Notes: generated by a model not told the origin, from the sequence alone. A DNA stretch of 64,000 bases from Aneurinibacillus tyrosinisolvens (GCF_001015055.1 NZ_BBWZ01000009.1:1-64000); one strand, 5' to 3'; positions 1 to 9,255 are shown, counted from the stretch's first letter. Program-made: numbers and translations.

Positions 1-16
1 GCCTTTTAAAACTTAT

Positions 17-22
17 TATAAT
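17..22 (+). promoter_or_regulatory. Possible -10 hexamer upstream of the MFS/hutH unit
   Basis: A perfect TATAAT stands about 84 bases before the MFS start codon. Any -35 element would fall at or before the window edge, so the promoter cannot be checked. A second TATAAT at 80-85 is too close to the ribosome binding site (about 90-96) to serve this gene. Confidence 0.3.
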
Positions 23-64
23 CTACGTAATAGTAAACCAAGTTTAAATATTTAAATATATTTT

Positions 65-78
65 TGTAAGCGTTTTTT
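65..78 (+). promoter_or_regulatory. cre-like site (CcpA operator) before the MFS/hutH unit
   Basis: TGTAAGCGTTTTTT matches the catabolite-responsive element consensus TGWAARCGYTWWCW at all but one position. It lies between the possible promoter at 17-22 and the MFS start, where a bound CcpA would act as a roadblock. Histidine utilisation is CcpA-repressed in Bacillus subtilis, which makes the site plausible. Binding itself is inference. Confidence 0.5.
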
Positions 79-105
79 TTATAATGAAAAAGGAGGAAGC
101 TGCAG

Positions 106-1473
106 ATGAAAGAACAAACCTTTATGATGGATGATGCGCCGCTTAATAAGTTCCATTTAAGAATTACTGCCCTTACGTTTGGCGCTAATTTCTCTGATGG
201 GTATGCTTTGGGGATTATTGGAATGGCACTTGCTCTGCTTAACGCTGAAATGAAGCTTAGTCCAATGTGGAACGGACTGATTGGAAGTTCCGCTTTAATT
301 GGGCTGTTTGTCGGAAGCCTGGTGCTTGGATGGCTATCTGACCGTATCGGCAGACAAAAAATCTTCCTTACGAACTTCCTGATTGTCGGACTCGCTTCCC
401 TTCTGCAATTCTTTGTCAGCGATCCGGTAACACTGTTCATTCTGCGGGTATTAATAGGCATTGGCCTCGGAGGAGACTACGCAGTCGGCTCAACATTACT
501 TGCCGAATTCGTTCCGAAAAAGCACCGCGGGTTTTTACTCGCTTCCTTATGCGTCGTATGGACAGTCGGATATGTAGCATCAAACCTGGTTGGATTTTAT
601 TTAGAAAAACTGGGCCCTGATTCGTGGCGCTGGATGCTTGCGAGTGCGGCTATACCTGCTTTCATTGTGCTGCTGCGGCTTGGGACACCTGAGTCACCAA
701 GATGGCTTATGAGTGTAGGACGTGCGGAAGAAGCGCGTGAGATTGTAAAGAAATATGTGGGCCCAAATGCAGTCATTGAAGAAACCGCGCATGCTCAAAC
801 AGCACATGGCTTCCGTGATTTATTCAGCAAAAAATTACGAAAGCGCACCGTATTTGGCAGCTTATTTTATGTCTGTAACGTAATCCCTTATTTTGCTATC
901 TATACGTTCCTTCCAACGATTTTAAGCAGCATGGGCTTCGAGGAAACCTTCCTGGTAGATATGCTGTTAAACATCTTTCTGCTCATCGGCGGAATTGCCG
1001 GCCTCTGGTTTATGGAGAAATTTTCCCGCAGAGGCTTTACAATTTATACTTTTGCTGTTCTTGCCATTACGCTGCTGCCGCTCGGTATTTTAAGCAATAG
1101 CTACCAGGCTTTTCTGTTAATTTGCTTTGCGGTGTTTACTTTTGTAATGTCGGCCGCGTCTAACCTTACGCTTGTATATCCAGCTGAACTCTTTCCGACC
1201 GAAGTTCGTGCATCGGGGGTAGGCCTGGTTACAGCGATTAGCCGTGTTGGTTCCGCTGTTGGAACATTCCTGCTCCCTATCACTCTTGATTCCTACGGAC
1301 TAAGTACCTCTATGATTGCAATGACCGTTGTCCTGATCGTTGGGGTGTTCATCTCGATTGCCTGGGCACCGGAGACAAAGGATTTAGGCCTAAATGAAGC
1401 AAGCAATCCACTGCATGAAGCAGAAGACTTACTGCACAAGGCAGGTGCTGAGGCACATCAAGCCAGTAATTAA
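106..1473 (+). CDS. MFS transporter, probably for histidine, urocanate or a related acid
   Basis: A 455-residue major facilitator superfamily permease of the aromatic-acid/sugar-porter type. It should form twelve membrane helices in the cytoplasmic membrane. The N-terminal half begins with an FSDGYALG motif typical of the AAHS/MHS-like branch. The loop 2-3 signature GWLSDRIGRQK is intact, and a PESPRW motif precedes the central loop. The C-terminal tail is hydrophilic and helical. The start at 106 follows an AAGGAGG ribosome binding site. The gene stands 29 bases before the HutH-like gene with no terminator between, so the two are co-transcribed and the permease likely imports the lyase substrate. 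Histidine is the obvious candidate from the hut context. The lyase is atypical, so the substrate is not certain. Confidence 0.85.
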   Translation: MKEQTFMMDDAPLNKFHLRITALTFGANFSDGYALGIIGMALALLNAEMKLSPMWNGLIGSSALIGLFVGSLVLGWLSDRIGRQKIFLTNFLIVGLASLLQFFVSDPVTLFILRVLIGIGLGGDYAVGSTLLAEFVPKKHRGFLLASLCVVWTVGYVASNLVGFYLEKLGPDSWRWMLASAAIPAFIVLLRLGTPESPRWLMSVGRAEEAREIVKKYVGPNAVIEETAHAQTAHGFRDLFSKKLRKRTVFGSLFYVCNVIPYFAIYTFLPTILSSMGFEETFLVDMLLNIFLLIGGIAGLWFMEKFSRRGFTIYTFAVLAITLLPLGILSNSYQAFLLICFAVFTFVMSAASNLTLVYPAELFPTEVRASGVGLVTAISRVGSAVGTFLLPITLDSYGLSTSMIAMTVVLIVGVFISIAWAPETKDLGLNEASNPLHEAEDLLHKAGAEAHQASN

Positions 1474-1502
1474 TTTAAATGAAAAAGGAGTCCTTATAAA
1501 AA

Positions 1503-3062
1503 ATGCTTGTAGACAGTAAACGCCATCCAAGGAGCATTAAAGAAGTTATACTTGGAGACGCTCTCATTTCTATTGATGAATTTATTGCCGTTGCCAGATA
1601 CAGGGCGAAAGTTTCATTCTCGCAATCGTACTGTGACAGAGTAAACAAATCAAGAGGACTCATCGAGATGTTTCTGGAAGAGAACCGGTTAATATACGGC
1701 GTAACGACCGGGTTTGGAGACAATGTAACGAAAGTGATATCGCCTGAAGACGCCGAAACTTTACAGCGCAATATTATTCGCTCTCATGCCGTTTCGGTAG
1801 GAGAGCCCCTGGAAGAAGAGATTGTCCGGGCGGTTCAGCTTATGATTCTAATCAGTCTCGGACACGGATATTCAGGGATTAGGCTGGAAGTTCTGCAGCA
1901 TGTTTCACACCTGCTCAATCAGGGGGTTACACCGTATGCACCCGGCGACGGTTCGGTAGGCTACCTCACGCCGGAAGCGCATATGGCTCTTGTCCTCATC
2001 GGTGAGGGAAAGGCCTGGTATGAGGGAGAGCTGCTCTCAGGGAAGAAAGCGCTGGAGCGAATCGGTGTAGAACCTCTTTCATTGGGCTGTAAAGAAGGAC
2101 TCGCACTTATCAGCGGCACAACATCGGTAACCGCCATGGCGATTTTGGCGCTGTACAATGCAACACAAGCGGTAAAAACAGCGGACATTGCAGGAGCAAT
2201 GTCGCTGGAAGCTCTAAAAGGAACAATAAAAGCGCTTGATTTACGCTATCATTCTGTAAAGAAACATGAGGAGCAATCGAAGACAGCAGAGAACATCCTG
2301 CGGATTCTCGCAGGTAGTGAAATCGCGGAGACATACAAAGATTACAGGCTCCAGGACGCGCTTAGCTTACGATGCATTCCCCAGCTCCATGGAGCATGCA
2401 AAAAGACACTGAAGGACGCAGCCGCTGTTATTATGAATGAAATAGGTTCCAGCGGCGACAATCCGATTATCTACCCGGAGGATGAAGACGGCTCCGCTTT
2501 AATGGGCGGGAACTTCGACGGTACGTACGTAGGGATTTACGCGGATGCCATGAGTATTGCGATGGCCAATCTGGCAAAAATGTCCGAGCGAAGAACCGAT
2601 CGGCTGGTTAACCACCATGTGAGCGAGCTTCCAAGCTTCCTGGTGGCGAATCCGGGACTAAATAGCGGGTATATGATTCCTCAATACACGGCAGCAGGGC
2701 TCCTCAATGAAATTAAAGTGCTTTCCCACCCCGCAACCGTTGACAGCATTCCTACATGTGCCAACCAGGAAGACCAGGTAAGCTTCGCTTATTTTGCTTC
2801 AAGGAAAGCGTACCAAATCTCGCAGAAGCTGGAATACATTCTGGCCATTGAATTAATGGCTGCTGTTCAGGCGCTCGATTTTCATCAGCCGTTAAAGCCG
2901 TCGCCTGTCACCGAGGAAGTATACAAACTGATTCGCAGCCAGGTGCCGGCTGTAGACGAGGACCGGTATTTTTACCCGGACATTGTCTATGTTCACGAGC
3001 AAGTTCACGGCGGTCAAATCTTAGAGGCTGTTGAACGCCATATTGGTGAAATAAAATGCTAG
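1503..3062 (+). CDS. HutH-like aromatic amino acid lyase homologue lacking the MIO triad
   Basis: A 519-residue member of the histidine/phenylalanine ammonia-lyase family, full length for the family (about 505-515). Canonical enzymes have GSVGASGDLAPLAH, in which Ala-Ser-Gly cyclises into the electrophilic MIO cofactor. Here residues 150-160 read GSVGYLTPEAH: the three triad residues are absent and the following Asp is Tyr154. Relative to Pseudomonas putida HutH, the Asn195 position is Ser204 (ISGTT instead of LNGTQ) and Tyr280 is Leu287 (DALSLR instead of DPYSLR). Tyr65, His95, Arg290, the GGNF motif (335-338) and Glu423 in ANQED remain. The fold is therefore kept while the cofactor and its partners are lost. 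No other lyase lies in the window. It may be an MIO-independent lyase, an enzyme of other function, or a non-catalytic partner. Its place beside hutG, hutU and hutI suggests a histidine-linked role. Confidence 0.85.
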   Translation: MLVDSKRHPRSIKEVILGDALISIDEFIAVARYRAKVSFSQSYCDRVNKSRGLIEMFLEENRLIYGVTTGFGDNVTKVISPEDAETLQRNIIRSHAVSVGEPLEEEIVRAVQLMILISLGHGYSGIRLEVLQHVSHLLNQGVTPYAPGDGSVGYLTPEAHMALVLIGEGKAWYEGELLSGKKALERIGVEPLSLGCKEGLALISGTTSVTAMAILALYNATQAVKTADIAGAMSLEALKGTIKALDLRYHSVKKHEEQSKTAENILRILAGSEIAETYKDYRLQDALSLRCIPQLHGACKKTLKDAAAVIMNEIGSSGDNPIIYPEDEDGSALMGGNFDGTYVGIYADAMSIAMANLAKMSERRTDRLVNHHVSELPSFLVANPGLNSGYMIPQYTAAGLLNEIKVLSHPATVDSIPTCANQEDQVSFAYFASRKAYQISQKLEYILAIELMAAVQALDFHQPLKPSPVTEEVYKLIRSQVPAVDEDRYFYPDIVYVHEQVHGGQILEAVERHIGEIKC

Positions 3063-3085
3063 CCATTCCGGTAAATAAAAGGAAA

Positions 3086-3113
3086 ACTCTTCAAAAAATT
3101 GAAGGGTTTTTTT
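3086..3113 (+). terminator. Rho-independent terminator after the MFS/HutH-like unit
   Basis: A nine-base-pair stem (3086-3094 with 3099-3107, one G-T pair) with an AAAA loop is followed by seven T. It separates the transporter/lyase unit from the regulator and hutG-hutU-hutI genes. Confidence 0.85.
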
Positions 3114-3182
3114 CTTACTTATTGAAAAAATCTGTATTTTACGAAACAATAAATAATAATACATGTAGAGGAGAGGGAAAGA

Positions 3183-4382
3183 ATGGAGCGAAATCCTGCC
3201 TACACTGCGTTTTCCCACCTATTGCTTTCAGGGACGCTTGTTCATGAAGCCTCTTTTTCCGAAATGCAGCAGCAATATGGAATTACGGTGCATCCCCATC
3301 TTGTTATGGTTGTTTCCGTTGACCGGTATCCGGATTTAGCAAAGGAAAAGCATTTACATTGGAAAATAGAAATGGGCCAGAAGCTGATAGCGGCCATACA
3401 CAATGCGGTCACAGCCCCTTTCCTAACTGCGTGGATTGAGGAAGGCGTGCTGGCATTGCTCCTGGAACTCTCACCTGAACCTTACAGCGCGGATGAAAAG
3501 GCTGCCCGGATTGCGCGAGATATCCAAAGAGCGGCAGATGCGATGCATATCGCTGTATCGATCGGAATTGGAACGTATTATGATGATCCTTACATGCTGC
3601 AACATTCCTATGAGGAAGCGAGGAAATCGATGGTTGATCGCTTCTTCCAGGGCAACCGGATGATTTTTCAATTTGAAAAGAAGAAAAGTGCTGCAAGGAC
3701 CGGGCAAAACTACCTTTTCCTTAAAGAGAAAATTGAAAAAGAACGAATTGAATTGCTGGCAAGGGTCCGCATCGCCGACGTAGAAGGGACCATTGTGATG
3801 CTGCAGGTTATATTGGAAGACCTGGTGCAGGCTAATCAATATAAGGTTGACATGTTTAAGTCTGAAGTCGTGGACCTGGTCATGATGGTTTCCCGGCTTG
3901 TTTTAGAATCAGGCTTCAGTGCGGAAACGATTCTGTCGGAAAACGCTCATTTTATCCAGGATTTATATCAGACGATTCGATACGATAAGTTTATTCAAAA
4001 AGTATGTGACTACGTACGCCAATTAACGGAACAGGCAGCGTTTACCCAAATGGCAGGCGTTTCTCCGGTCGTCCGGCAGGCCATTCGGTATATTAAAGAG
4101 AACCTGCAGGAAAGACTGTCATTGGACGAGATAGCACAATATTGTTGCTTGAGTAAGTATCACTTGAGCCATTTGTTTAAGAAGGAAGTGGGGAGCACGG
4201 TCGTTGATTTCTTAAACAAAGTCAGAATCGAGAAAGCGCTTTACTACCTGGAAACAACGGATTTAACGATCCAGCAGATCGCCAGTGAGGTCGGGTTCCA
4301 GGATGCGAATTACTTCAGCCGTATGTTTAAAAAATACATGCAGCACAGTCCGAAGGAACACCGCTTAGCAAGATTGTGCTAA
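3183..4382 (+). CDS. AraC/XylS-family regulator with a GGDEF-like N-terminal sensor
   Basis: A 399-residue transcription regulator. The last 100 residues (about 298-397) form a two-helix-turn-helix AraC DNA-binding domain: a first HTH around LSLDEIAQYCCLSKYHLSHLF and a second around LTIQQIASEVGFQDANYFSR. Residues about 30-150 have the PHLVMVVSVDRY and IGIGTYYDD pattern of the degenerate GGDEF-like domain seen in CdaR/YesN-type regulators. A helical linker follows. The gene sits between the MFS/HutH-like unit and hutG-hutU-hutI, with a GAGGAGAGG ribosome binding site. It is the best candidate for a local hut regulator, in place of the HutP antiterminator of B. subtilis. The effector (urocanate or histidine) is inference. 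Confidence 0.8.
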   Translation: MERNPAYTAFSHLLLSGTLVHEASFSEMQQQYGITVHPHLVMVVSVDRYPDLAKEKHLHWKIEMGQKLIAAIHNAVTAPFLTAWIEEGVLALLLELSPEPYSADEKAARIARDIQRAADAMHIAVSIGIGTYYDDPYMLQHSYEEARKSMVDRFFQGNRMIFQFEKKKSAARTGQNYLFLKEKIEKERIELLARVRIADVEGTIVMLQVILEDLVQANQYKVDMFKSEVVDLVMMVSRLVLESGFSAETILSENAHFIQDLYQTIRYDKFIQKVCDYVRQLTEQAAFTQMAGVSPVVRQAIRYIKENLQERLSLDEIAQYCCLSKYHLSHLFKKEVGSTVVDFLNKVRIEKALYYLETTDLTIQQIASEVGFQDANYFSRMFKKYMQHSPKEHRLARLC

Positions 4383-4489
4383 TATCCCACAAGTTCCGCT
4401 AGATAAATATAAAAGATTTTCGAATAAAATAAAAATATAACATAAAGGCGAAAAATAATAACTTTTCTAACAGCGAGGAGAGGAGAGAA

Positions 4490-5461
4490 TTGAAAAACAT
4501 TGAACTGCTCAATCCCCCAGAAATCATCCGCCGGTCCAACTGGCGAGACCGTTTCGAAACGAAGGTTGCCCAGTGGTTAACTCCCTGGGATCGAGAAGAA
4601 CCCATTGATATCGGTTTTATCGGGGTTCCTTTATCGAAAACATCGATAAGCGTTTCAGGCGCTTCCATGACACCGAATGCGCTGCGCGAATTGTTCGCGG
4701 CTGCAACGACGTATAGCATCGACTACGATCTTGATTTACAGGAGCTGCGGGCGCGAGACATGGGAGATATCCAGATGCATGTGACCGACTTGCAGTGCTG
4801 CCACGCCAATATTGAACAGGGATTAACGAATGTATATCAAGCGTTGCCTGATTTATTTCCGATTATTGCAGGCGGCGACCATTCGATTACATGTCCTTCG
4901 GTCAAAGCGTTTAAGAAAAAGTTTGCAGGCAAGGTCGGGATTGTACAGATCGACTCCCACATGGATGTAAGAAATTTAGAGGATGGCGGGCCATCCAATG
5001 GAACGCCCATCCGGGGATTGATCGAATCCGGGACGGTAGACGGCTCCCATATCGCTCAAATTGGCATTCACAGCTTTGCGAATTCTAAGCCGTACCGGGA
5101 ATATGCTGTATCAAAGGGAATTACTCAATTTACCGCCCGGCAGGTTGCACAGGAAGGAATCGAACCTCTCGTAGAAAAGGCGATGGAAATAGCGGGAAAA
5201 GGAACCGACGCGATTTATGTAACGATCGATATGGATGTCCTTGATCAGGCATATGCGCCGGGTGTACCCGCCATGGTGCCGGCGGGAATGACCTCCTGGC
5301 AGTTGCTTGATGCGGTGTTCATGCTGGGCCAGAATCCAAAAGTAAAAGGGTTTGATGTCGTTTGCGTTGATCCAATGCAGGATCCGCGCAGAGCTACCGT
5401 CAGAACCACGCTATATGTGATATTGAATTTTCTCGCCGGGTATATGAAATGCGTTCAGTAA
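4490..5461 (+). CDS. hutG: Arginase-family hydrolase, probably formimidoylglutamase
   Basis: A 323-residue ureohydrolase-fold enzyme with the complete binuclear Mn ligand set: His131 in GGDHS, Asp155/His157/Asp159 in DSHMD, and Asp247/Asp249 in TIDMDVLD. In the hut pathway this family hydrolyses N-formimino-L-glutamate to glutamate and formamide. The neighbouring hutU and hutI supply that substrate. By sequence alone agmatinase or guanidinobutyrase is possible, so the assignment rests on context. The start is TTG, preceded by a GAGGAGAGGAGAG ribosome binding site. The stop lies 26 bases before the chosen hutU start, indicating one operon. Confidence 0.8.
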   Translation: MKNIELLNPPEIIRRSNWRDRFETKVAQWLTPWDREEPIDIGFIGVPLSKTSISVSGASMTPNALRELFAAATTYSIDYDLDLQELRARDMGDIQMHVTDLQCCHANIEQGLTNVYQALPDLFPIIAGGDHSITCPSVKAFKKKFAGKVGIVQIDSHMDVRNLEDGGPSNGTPIRGLIESGTVDGSHIAQIGIHSFANSKPYREYAVSKGITQFTARQVAQEGIEPLVEKAMEIAGKGTDAIYVTIDMDVLDQAYAPGVPAMVPAGMTSWQLLDAVFMLGQNPKVKGFDVVCVDPMQDPRRATVRTTLYVILNFLAGYMKCVQ

Positions 5462-5487
5462 AACTAGTTAAAAGGGAGAGAATGAAG

Positions 5488-7152
5488 ATGGCAAAAGCAA
5501 CAGGACGTACCATTCGTGCCCCGCGCGGCACCACGCTAAATACGAAGGGATGGCAGCAGGAAGCTGTGCTTCGCATGCTGATGAACAATCTCGACCCGGA
5601 AGTCGCCGAACGCCCGGAAGACCTTGTCGTTTATGGTGGGATCGGGAAGGCTGCCCGCAACTGGGAATCCTTCGATAAAATCGTCGAATGCTTAAAGGAT
5701 CTTGAAGCTGATGAAACGCTGCTTGTGCAATCGGGCAAACCGGTTGGGATTTTCAGAACCCATTCCCATGCTCCCCGGGTGCTGATTTCCAACTCTGTCC
5801 TCGTTCCGGCTTTTGCGAACTGGGAGACGTTCCACGAGCTGGACAAGAAAGGCTTAATGATGTACGGGCAAATGACGGCAGGAAGCTGGATCTACATTGG
5901 AACTCAGGGGATTTTACAGGGAACGTACGAAACGTTCGCAGAAGCTGCCCGCCAGCATGCCGGCGGAACGCTCAAGGGAACGTTGACGTTAACAGCGGGG
6001 CTTGGCGGAATGGGCGGAGCGCAGCCCCTGGCGGTTACGATGAATGAAGGGGTTGTTATCGGTGTCGACGTCGATCCGACGCGTATCCAGCGCCGGATTG
6101 ATACCCGCTACTGCGACGCACTCGTCTACGATTTGGATGAAGCCCTAACGCTGGCGCGGGAAGCGCAGGAAAAAGGAAAGCCGCTTTCCATCGGATTGGT
6201 TGGCAATGCGGCTGAAATTTTTTCTGAATTCGTAAAGCGCGGAATTGTACCGGACTTTGTAACGGACCAGACTTCGGCACATGACCCGCTGAATGGTTAT
6301 GTTCCGGCCGGGTATTCGCTGGAAGAAGCTGCGAAGCTGCGCGAGAATGACTCGGCAGAATACGTAAAGCTCTCGAAAAAGTCGATGGCCGATCATGTGC
6401 AGGCGATGCTCGACCTGCAAAAATCGGGCTCCATTGTGTTCGACTACGGCAATAACATTCGCCAGGTCGCCTTCGATGAAGGGGTAAAGGATGCCTTTAA
6501 CTTCCCGGGTTTTGTTCCCGCTTACATCCGCCCGCTTTTCTGCGAAGGTAAAGGGCCGTTCCGCTGGGCCGCACTTTCCGGGGATCCAGAAGACATTTAT
6601 AAAACCGATGAATTAGTGTTAAAGCTCTTCCCTGAAAATGAAAATCTGCGCCGCTGGATTACACTGGCCAGAGAAAAAGTCGCCTTCCAGGGGCTCCCTT
6701 CCCGGATTTGCTGGCTCGGTTACGGTGAACGCGTGAAAATGGGCCTCGCTATTAATGAAATGGTACGCAAAGGCGAGATCTCCGCTCCGATCGTTATCGG
6801 CCGGGATCACCTGGATTGCGGCTCCGTTGCGTCGCCAAACCGTGAAACCGAAGCAATGAAGGATGGAAGCGATGCGGTCGGTGACTGGGCGATCCTGAAT
6901 GCGCTTGTCAATACAGCTTCCGGTGCAAGCTGGGTATCCGTTCACCACGGCGGCGGTGTTGGGATGGGGTACTCTCTCCATGCAGGGATGGTTGTCGTAG
7001 CAGACGGTTCACAGGAAGCCGATGAAAGGTTATCCCGTGTCTTGAATACCGATCCGGGTATGGGTGTCATTCGCCATGCGGATGCCGGCTATGACCTTGC
7101 GATTCAAACGGCAAAGGAACGCGGGGTTCGCGTACCAATGCTCGGCATCTAG
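5488..7152 (+). CDS. hutU: Urocanate hydratase
   Basis: Urocanase of 554 residues (B. subtilis HutU is 552). It converts urocanate to 4-imidazolone-5-propionate with tightly bound NAD+. Recognisable family blocks include the [14 protein letters not shown] region, the [13 protein letters not shown] block (here [14 protein letters not shown]), the RAPRG N-terminus and the [13 protein letters not shown] block near the C-terminus. The AAAGGGAGAG ribosome binding site is nine bases from the ATG at 5488 but only three from one at 5482. An in-frame ATG at 5449 would overlap hutG, so 5488 is preferred. It is the second enzyme of histidine degradation, acting in the cytosol on the product of histidine ammonia-lyase. 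Its presence makes the defective-looking lyase upstream more notable. Confidence 0.95.
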   Translation: MAKATGRTIRAPRGTTLNTKGWQQEAVLRMLMNNLDPEVAERPEDLVVYGGIGKAARNWESFDKIVECLKDLEADETLLVQSGKPVGIFRTHSHAPRVLISNSVLVPAFANWETFHELDKKGLMMYGQMTAGSWIYIGTQGILQGTYETFAEAARQHAGGTLKGTLTLTAGLGGMGGAQPLAVTMNEGVVIGVDVDPTRIQRRIDTRYCDALVYDLDEALTLAREAQEKGKPLSIGLVGNAAEIFSEFVKRGIVPDFVTDQTSAHDPLNGYVPAGYSLEEAAKLRENDSAEYVKLSKKSMADHVQAMLDLQKSGSIVFDYGNNIRQVAFDEGVKDAFNFPGFVPAYIRPLFCEGKGPFRWAALSGDPEDIYKTDELVLKLFPENENLRRWITLAREKVAFQGLPSRICWLGYGERVKMGLAINEMVRKGEISAPIVIGRDHLDCGSVASPNRETEAMKDGSDAVGDWAILNALVNTASGASWVSVHHGGGVGMGYSLHAGMVVVADGSQEADERLSRVLNTDPGMGVIRHADAGYDLAIQTAKERGVRVPMLGI

Positions 7153-7177
7153 AATAAAAAATCTTATATAGCCCACT

Positions 7178-7199
7178 TGCCCGAGGAAAGCTTCGGGCA
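7178..7199 (+). other. Stem-loop between hutU and hutI
   Basis: A seven-base-pair stem, TGCCCGA (7178-7184) with TCGGGCA (7193-7199), has no T-run after it. It is more likely an mRNA-stabilising or processing hairpin than a terminator. Confidence 0.4.
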
Positions 7200-7223
7200 T
7201 TTGGTCTTCATGGAGGGTAACAA

Positions 7224-8558
7224 ATGGAAAACAACAAAATTGACCTTCTGATTCATAACATCGGCCTCCTTATAACCATGCAGGAGGGGGATAAGCCAAG
7301 AACAGGCAGCAGCATGTCCGGTGTAGGTGATCTGAAGAATGGAGCGATAGCTGTTCAGGATGGAAAGATTTTTGCGGTGGGGCCGGAGGAAGAAGTGCGG
7401 GCTCAACTTGCAGGAATGGCGATCACACATGAATTAGATGCAGAAGGCCGTCTCGTTACTCCAGGCCTTGTCGATCCGCACACCCACCTCGTTCACGGCG
7501 GTTCGCGCGAGAACGAGCTTAGTTTAAAATTAAAAGGCGTATCCTACCTTGACATTCTCGCCCAGGGTGGTGGGATTTTAAGTACGGTGCAGGCCACACG
7601 CCAGGCAACAGAGGAAGAGTTATTCCTCAAAGCAAAAGGCAGCCTGGATACGATGCTGCTCTACGGGGCGACTACGGTAGAAGCCAAGAGCGGGTATGGG
7701 TTAACGCTGGCAGATGAATTAAAGCAGCTGCAGGTGGCACAAAAATTGAACGAATCCCACCCGGTGGATGTAGTTTCGACTTTCATGGGAGCGCATGCCA
7801 TGCCCGTTGAATACAAAGGCCGCGAAGAGGAATATGTGGATGTTATCATTCACGAGATGCTTCCCGAGGTGAAACGCCGCGGCTTAGCGGAGTTCTGTGA
7901 CGTGTTCTGTGAGCACGGAGTATTTACGATCGAGCAGTCTCGCAGAATTTTATCCGCTGCCAAAGAGCTGGGCTTTGGCATTAAAATTCACGCCGATGAA
8001 ATTGAGCCGATGGGCGGAGCTGAGCTTGCGGGCGAACTGGAATGCATTTCCGCCGAGCATTTGCTTGCGGCAAGCAACGAAGGGTTTGCGGCAATGCAGC
8101 GGGCGGGAACGGTTGCCGTCTGTCTTCCGGCGACTTCATTTAATTTACGGGCGAAAAACCATGCCCGGGCCCGGACGATGATAGAGGTGGGCGTCCCTGT
8201 CGCTTTGTCAACGGATTACAATCCCGGGAGCTCACCAACCGAATCCATGCAAATCGTCATGACACTGGGATGCCTGAATCTGGGGTTGACTCCGGAAGAG
8301 GTGCTAACAGCGATGACCATTAATGCTGCCTATGCAATTGGAAGGGCGGATGCAGTAGGCAGCCTTGAGGTGGGGAAGCAGGCGGACATTGTGGTTTTTA
8401 ATGCGTATAACCTTGCTTACCTTCCTTACCATTTTGGAATTAACCATGTGAACACGGTAGTGAAAAAGGGAGAAGTTGTCGTCTCAGCGGGATGCTTATG
8501 TAGTCAGGCGTTTGATAGTTCAGCGGCTGGCGCTGCACATGCGAAGGCGGTTCGATAA
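7224..8558 (+). CDS. hutI: Imidazolonepropionase
   Basis: A 444-residue amidohydrolase-superfamily enzyme that opens the ring of 4-imidazolone-5-propionate to give N-formimino-L-glutamate, the HutG substrate. Family features are the metal motif DPHTHLVHGGSRENE, the ASTFMGAHA-like block (STFMGAHAMP), the IHADE motif with a catalytic-site His, and STDYNPGSSP near the C-terminus. Length is slightly above the usual 405-425 because of an Ala-rich C-terminal tail. The start at 7224 follows a GGAGGG ribosome binding site. It is the last gene of the hut unit and is followed by a strong terminator. Confidence 0.95.
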   Translation: MENNKIDLLIHNIGLLITMQEGDKPRTGSSMSGVGDLKNGAIAVQDGKIFAVGPEEEVRAQLAGMAITHELDAEGRLVTPGLVDPHTHLVHGGSRENELSLKLKGVSYLDILAQGGGILSTVQATRQATEEELFLKAKGSLDTMLLYGATTVEAKSGYGLTLADELKQLQVAQKLNESHPVDVVSTFMGAHAMPVEYKGREEEYVDVIIHEMLPEVKRRGLAEFCDVFCEHGVFTIEQSRRILSAAKELGFGIKIHADEIEPMGGAELAGELECISAEHLLAASNEGFAAMQRAGTVAVCLPATSFNLRAKNHARARTMIEVGVPVALSTDYNPGSSPTESMQIVMTLGCLNLGLTPEEVLTAMTINAAYAIGRADAVGSLEVGKQADIVVFNAYNLAYLPYHFGINHVNTVVKKGEVVVSAGCLCSQAFDSSAAGAAHAKAVR

Positions 8559-8578
8559 AGAGAACAGGAAACACACAA

Positions 8579-8618
8579 AAGCCCGAGAGTTAGAGATTGG
8601 GTTCTCGGGCTTCTTTTT
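8579..8618. terminator. Bidirectional terminator between hutI and ypmS
   Basis: A perfect ten-base-pair stem, AAGCCCGAGA (8579-8588) with TCTCGGGCTT (8603-8612), is followed by TTCTTTTT on the plus strand. On the minus strand it is preceded by an A-rich tract. It serves the convergent hutI and ypmS genes. Confidence 0.85.
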
Positions 8619-9228
8619 AAAAGCCGAGCGTTCGATTCGGGACGGCAATTTTAAAAACAAGCTCATTTTGTTCCAGGCTAAGCTTCTCTACTCTTACCCT
8701 GAAACCGCTTTTCGTTTTCAATTTCGTAACGGCAAGGTAAATGCTTTCGTCGCTCGGGTGAACGGTCACCCATTCGGGCATAGGGTAATGATTTTTTATA
8801 TAGGAGAGCACAGCCATGTTTGGCAGATGCAGCCTGCCGAGCGCAATCGATTTCTGCTGCAGAATAAGGTCCCCGTTTTTCTGGACAAACGGGTTAAATG
8901 TCATTGTGAGTGGGATTTTCCTGTCAAAAGCGACAAGCGTACCTCTTAATTGCACATCGTTTCCCAGGAAAATAGAATAGTCCAGTGTTTGGTTTTTCGG
9001 TAAATCAGCCAGATAGCCATTCGCTAACTGCGTTAAATTTTCCCTGGTGGAGGAGATTGTGAACTCTGACTCCCCTTGTTTAGCATAATGTCCTTCAGGA
9101 AACTCGTTACTGTGGGAAGGGGGAAGGAAGAACAGCAGCATCCCCGCCAGGAGCAAGACAGCGTTAATCGCCATTAAACCCCAAAACAATGTTTTCCATC
9201 TGTTTTTTCCACTGTGCTTTTCAAACAT
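8617..9228 (-). CDS. ypmS: YpmS-like membrane-anchored protein (DUF2140)
   Basis: A 203-residue protein with one N-terminal membrane segment (about residues 13-35) and an extracytoplasmic domain. The conserved DUF2140 pattern is visible (LTQLANGYLADLP, GTLVAFDRKIPLTMTFNPF, GRLHLPNMAVLSYIK). Function is unknown; the family is common in Bacillaceae. It lies 27 bases downstream of the GDSL hydrolase gene, as ypmR-ypmS do in B. subtilis, so the pair is probably one operon. The start follows an AGGAGAAGG ribosome binding site. Confidence 0.85.
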   Translation of the reverse strand: MFEKHSGKNRWKTLFWGLMAINAVLLLAGMLLFFLPPSHSNEFPEGHYAKQGESEFTISSTRENLTQLANGYLADLPKNQTLDYSIFLGNDVQLRGTLVAFDRKIPLTMTFNPFVQKNGDLILQQKSIALGRLHLPNMAVLSYIKNHYPMPEWVTVHPSDESIYLAVTKLKTKSGFRVRVEKLSLEQNELVFKIAVPNRTLGF

Positions 9229-9255
9229 ATACCTTCTCCTGTTTTATTTTGTCGT

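Noticed and set aside
6..461. 151-residue minus-strand ORF opposite the MFS gene
   Set aside because: It mirrors the codon pattern of the transporter, has no site and no domain; a shadow frame.
5449..5487. Upstream start for hutU overlapping hutG
   Set aside because: The ribosome binding site at about 5471-5480 lies after this ATG and is correctly spaced for 5488.
8476..8949. 157-residue plus-strand ORF across the hutI end and ypmS
   Set aside because: It crosses the bidirectional terminator and lies antisense to ypmS, which has clear family features.
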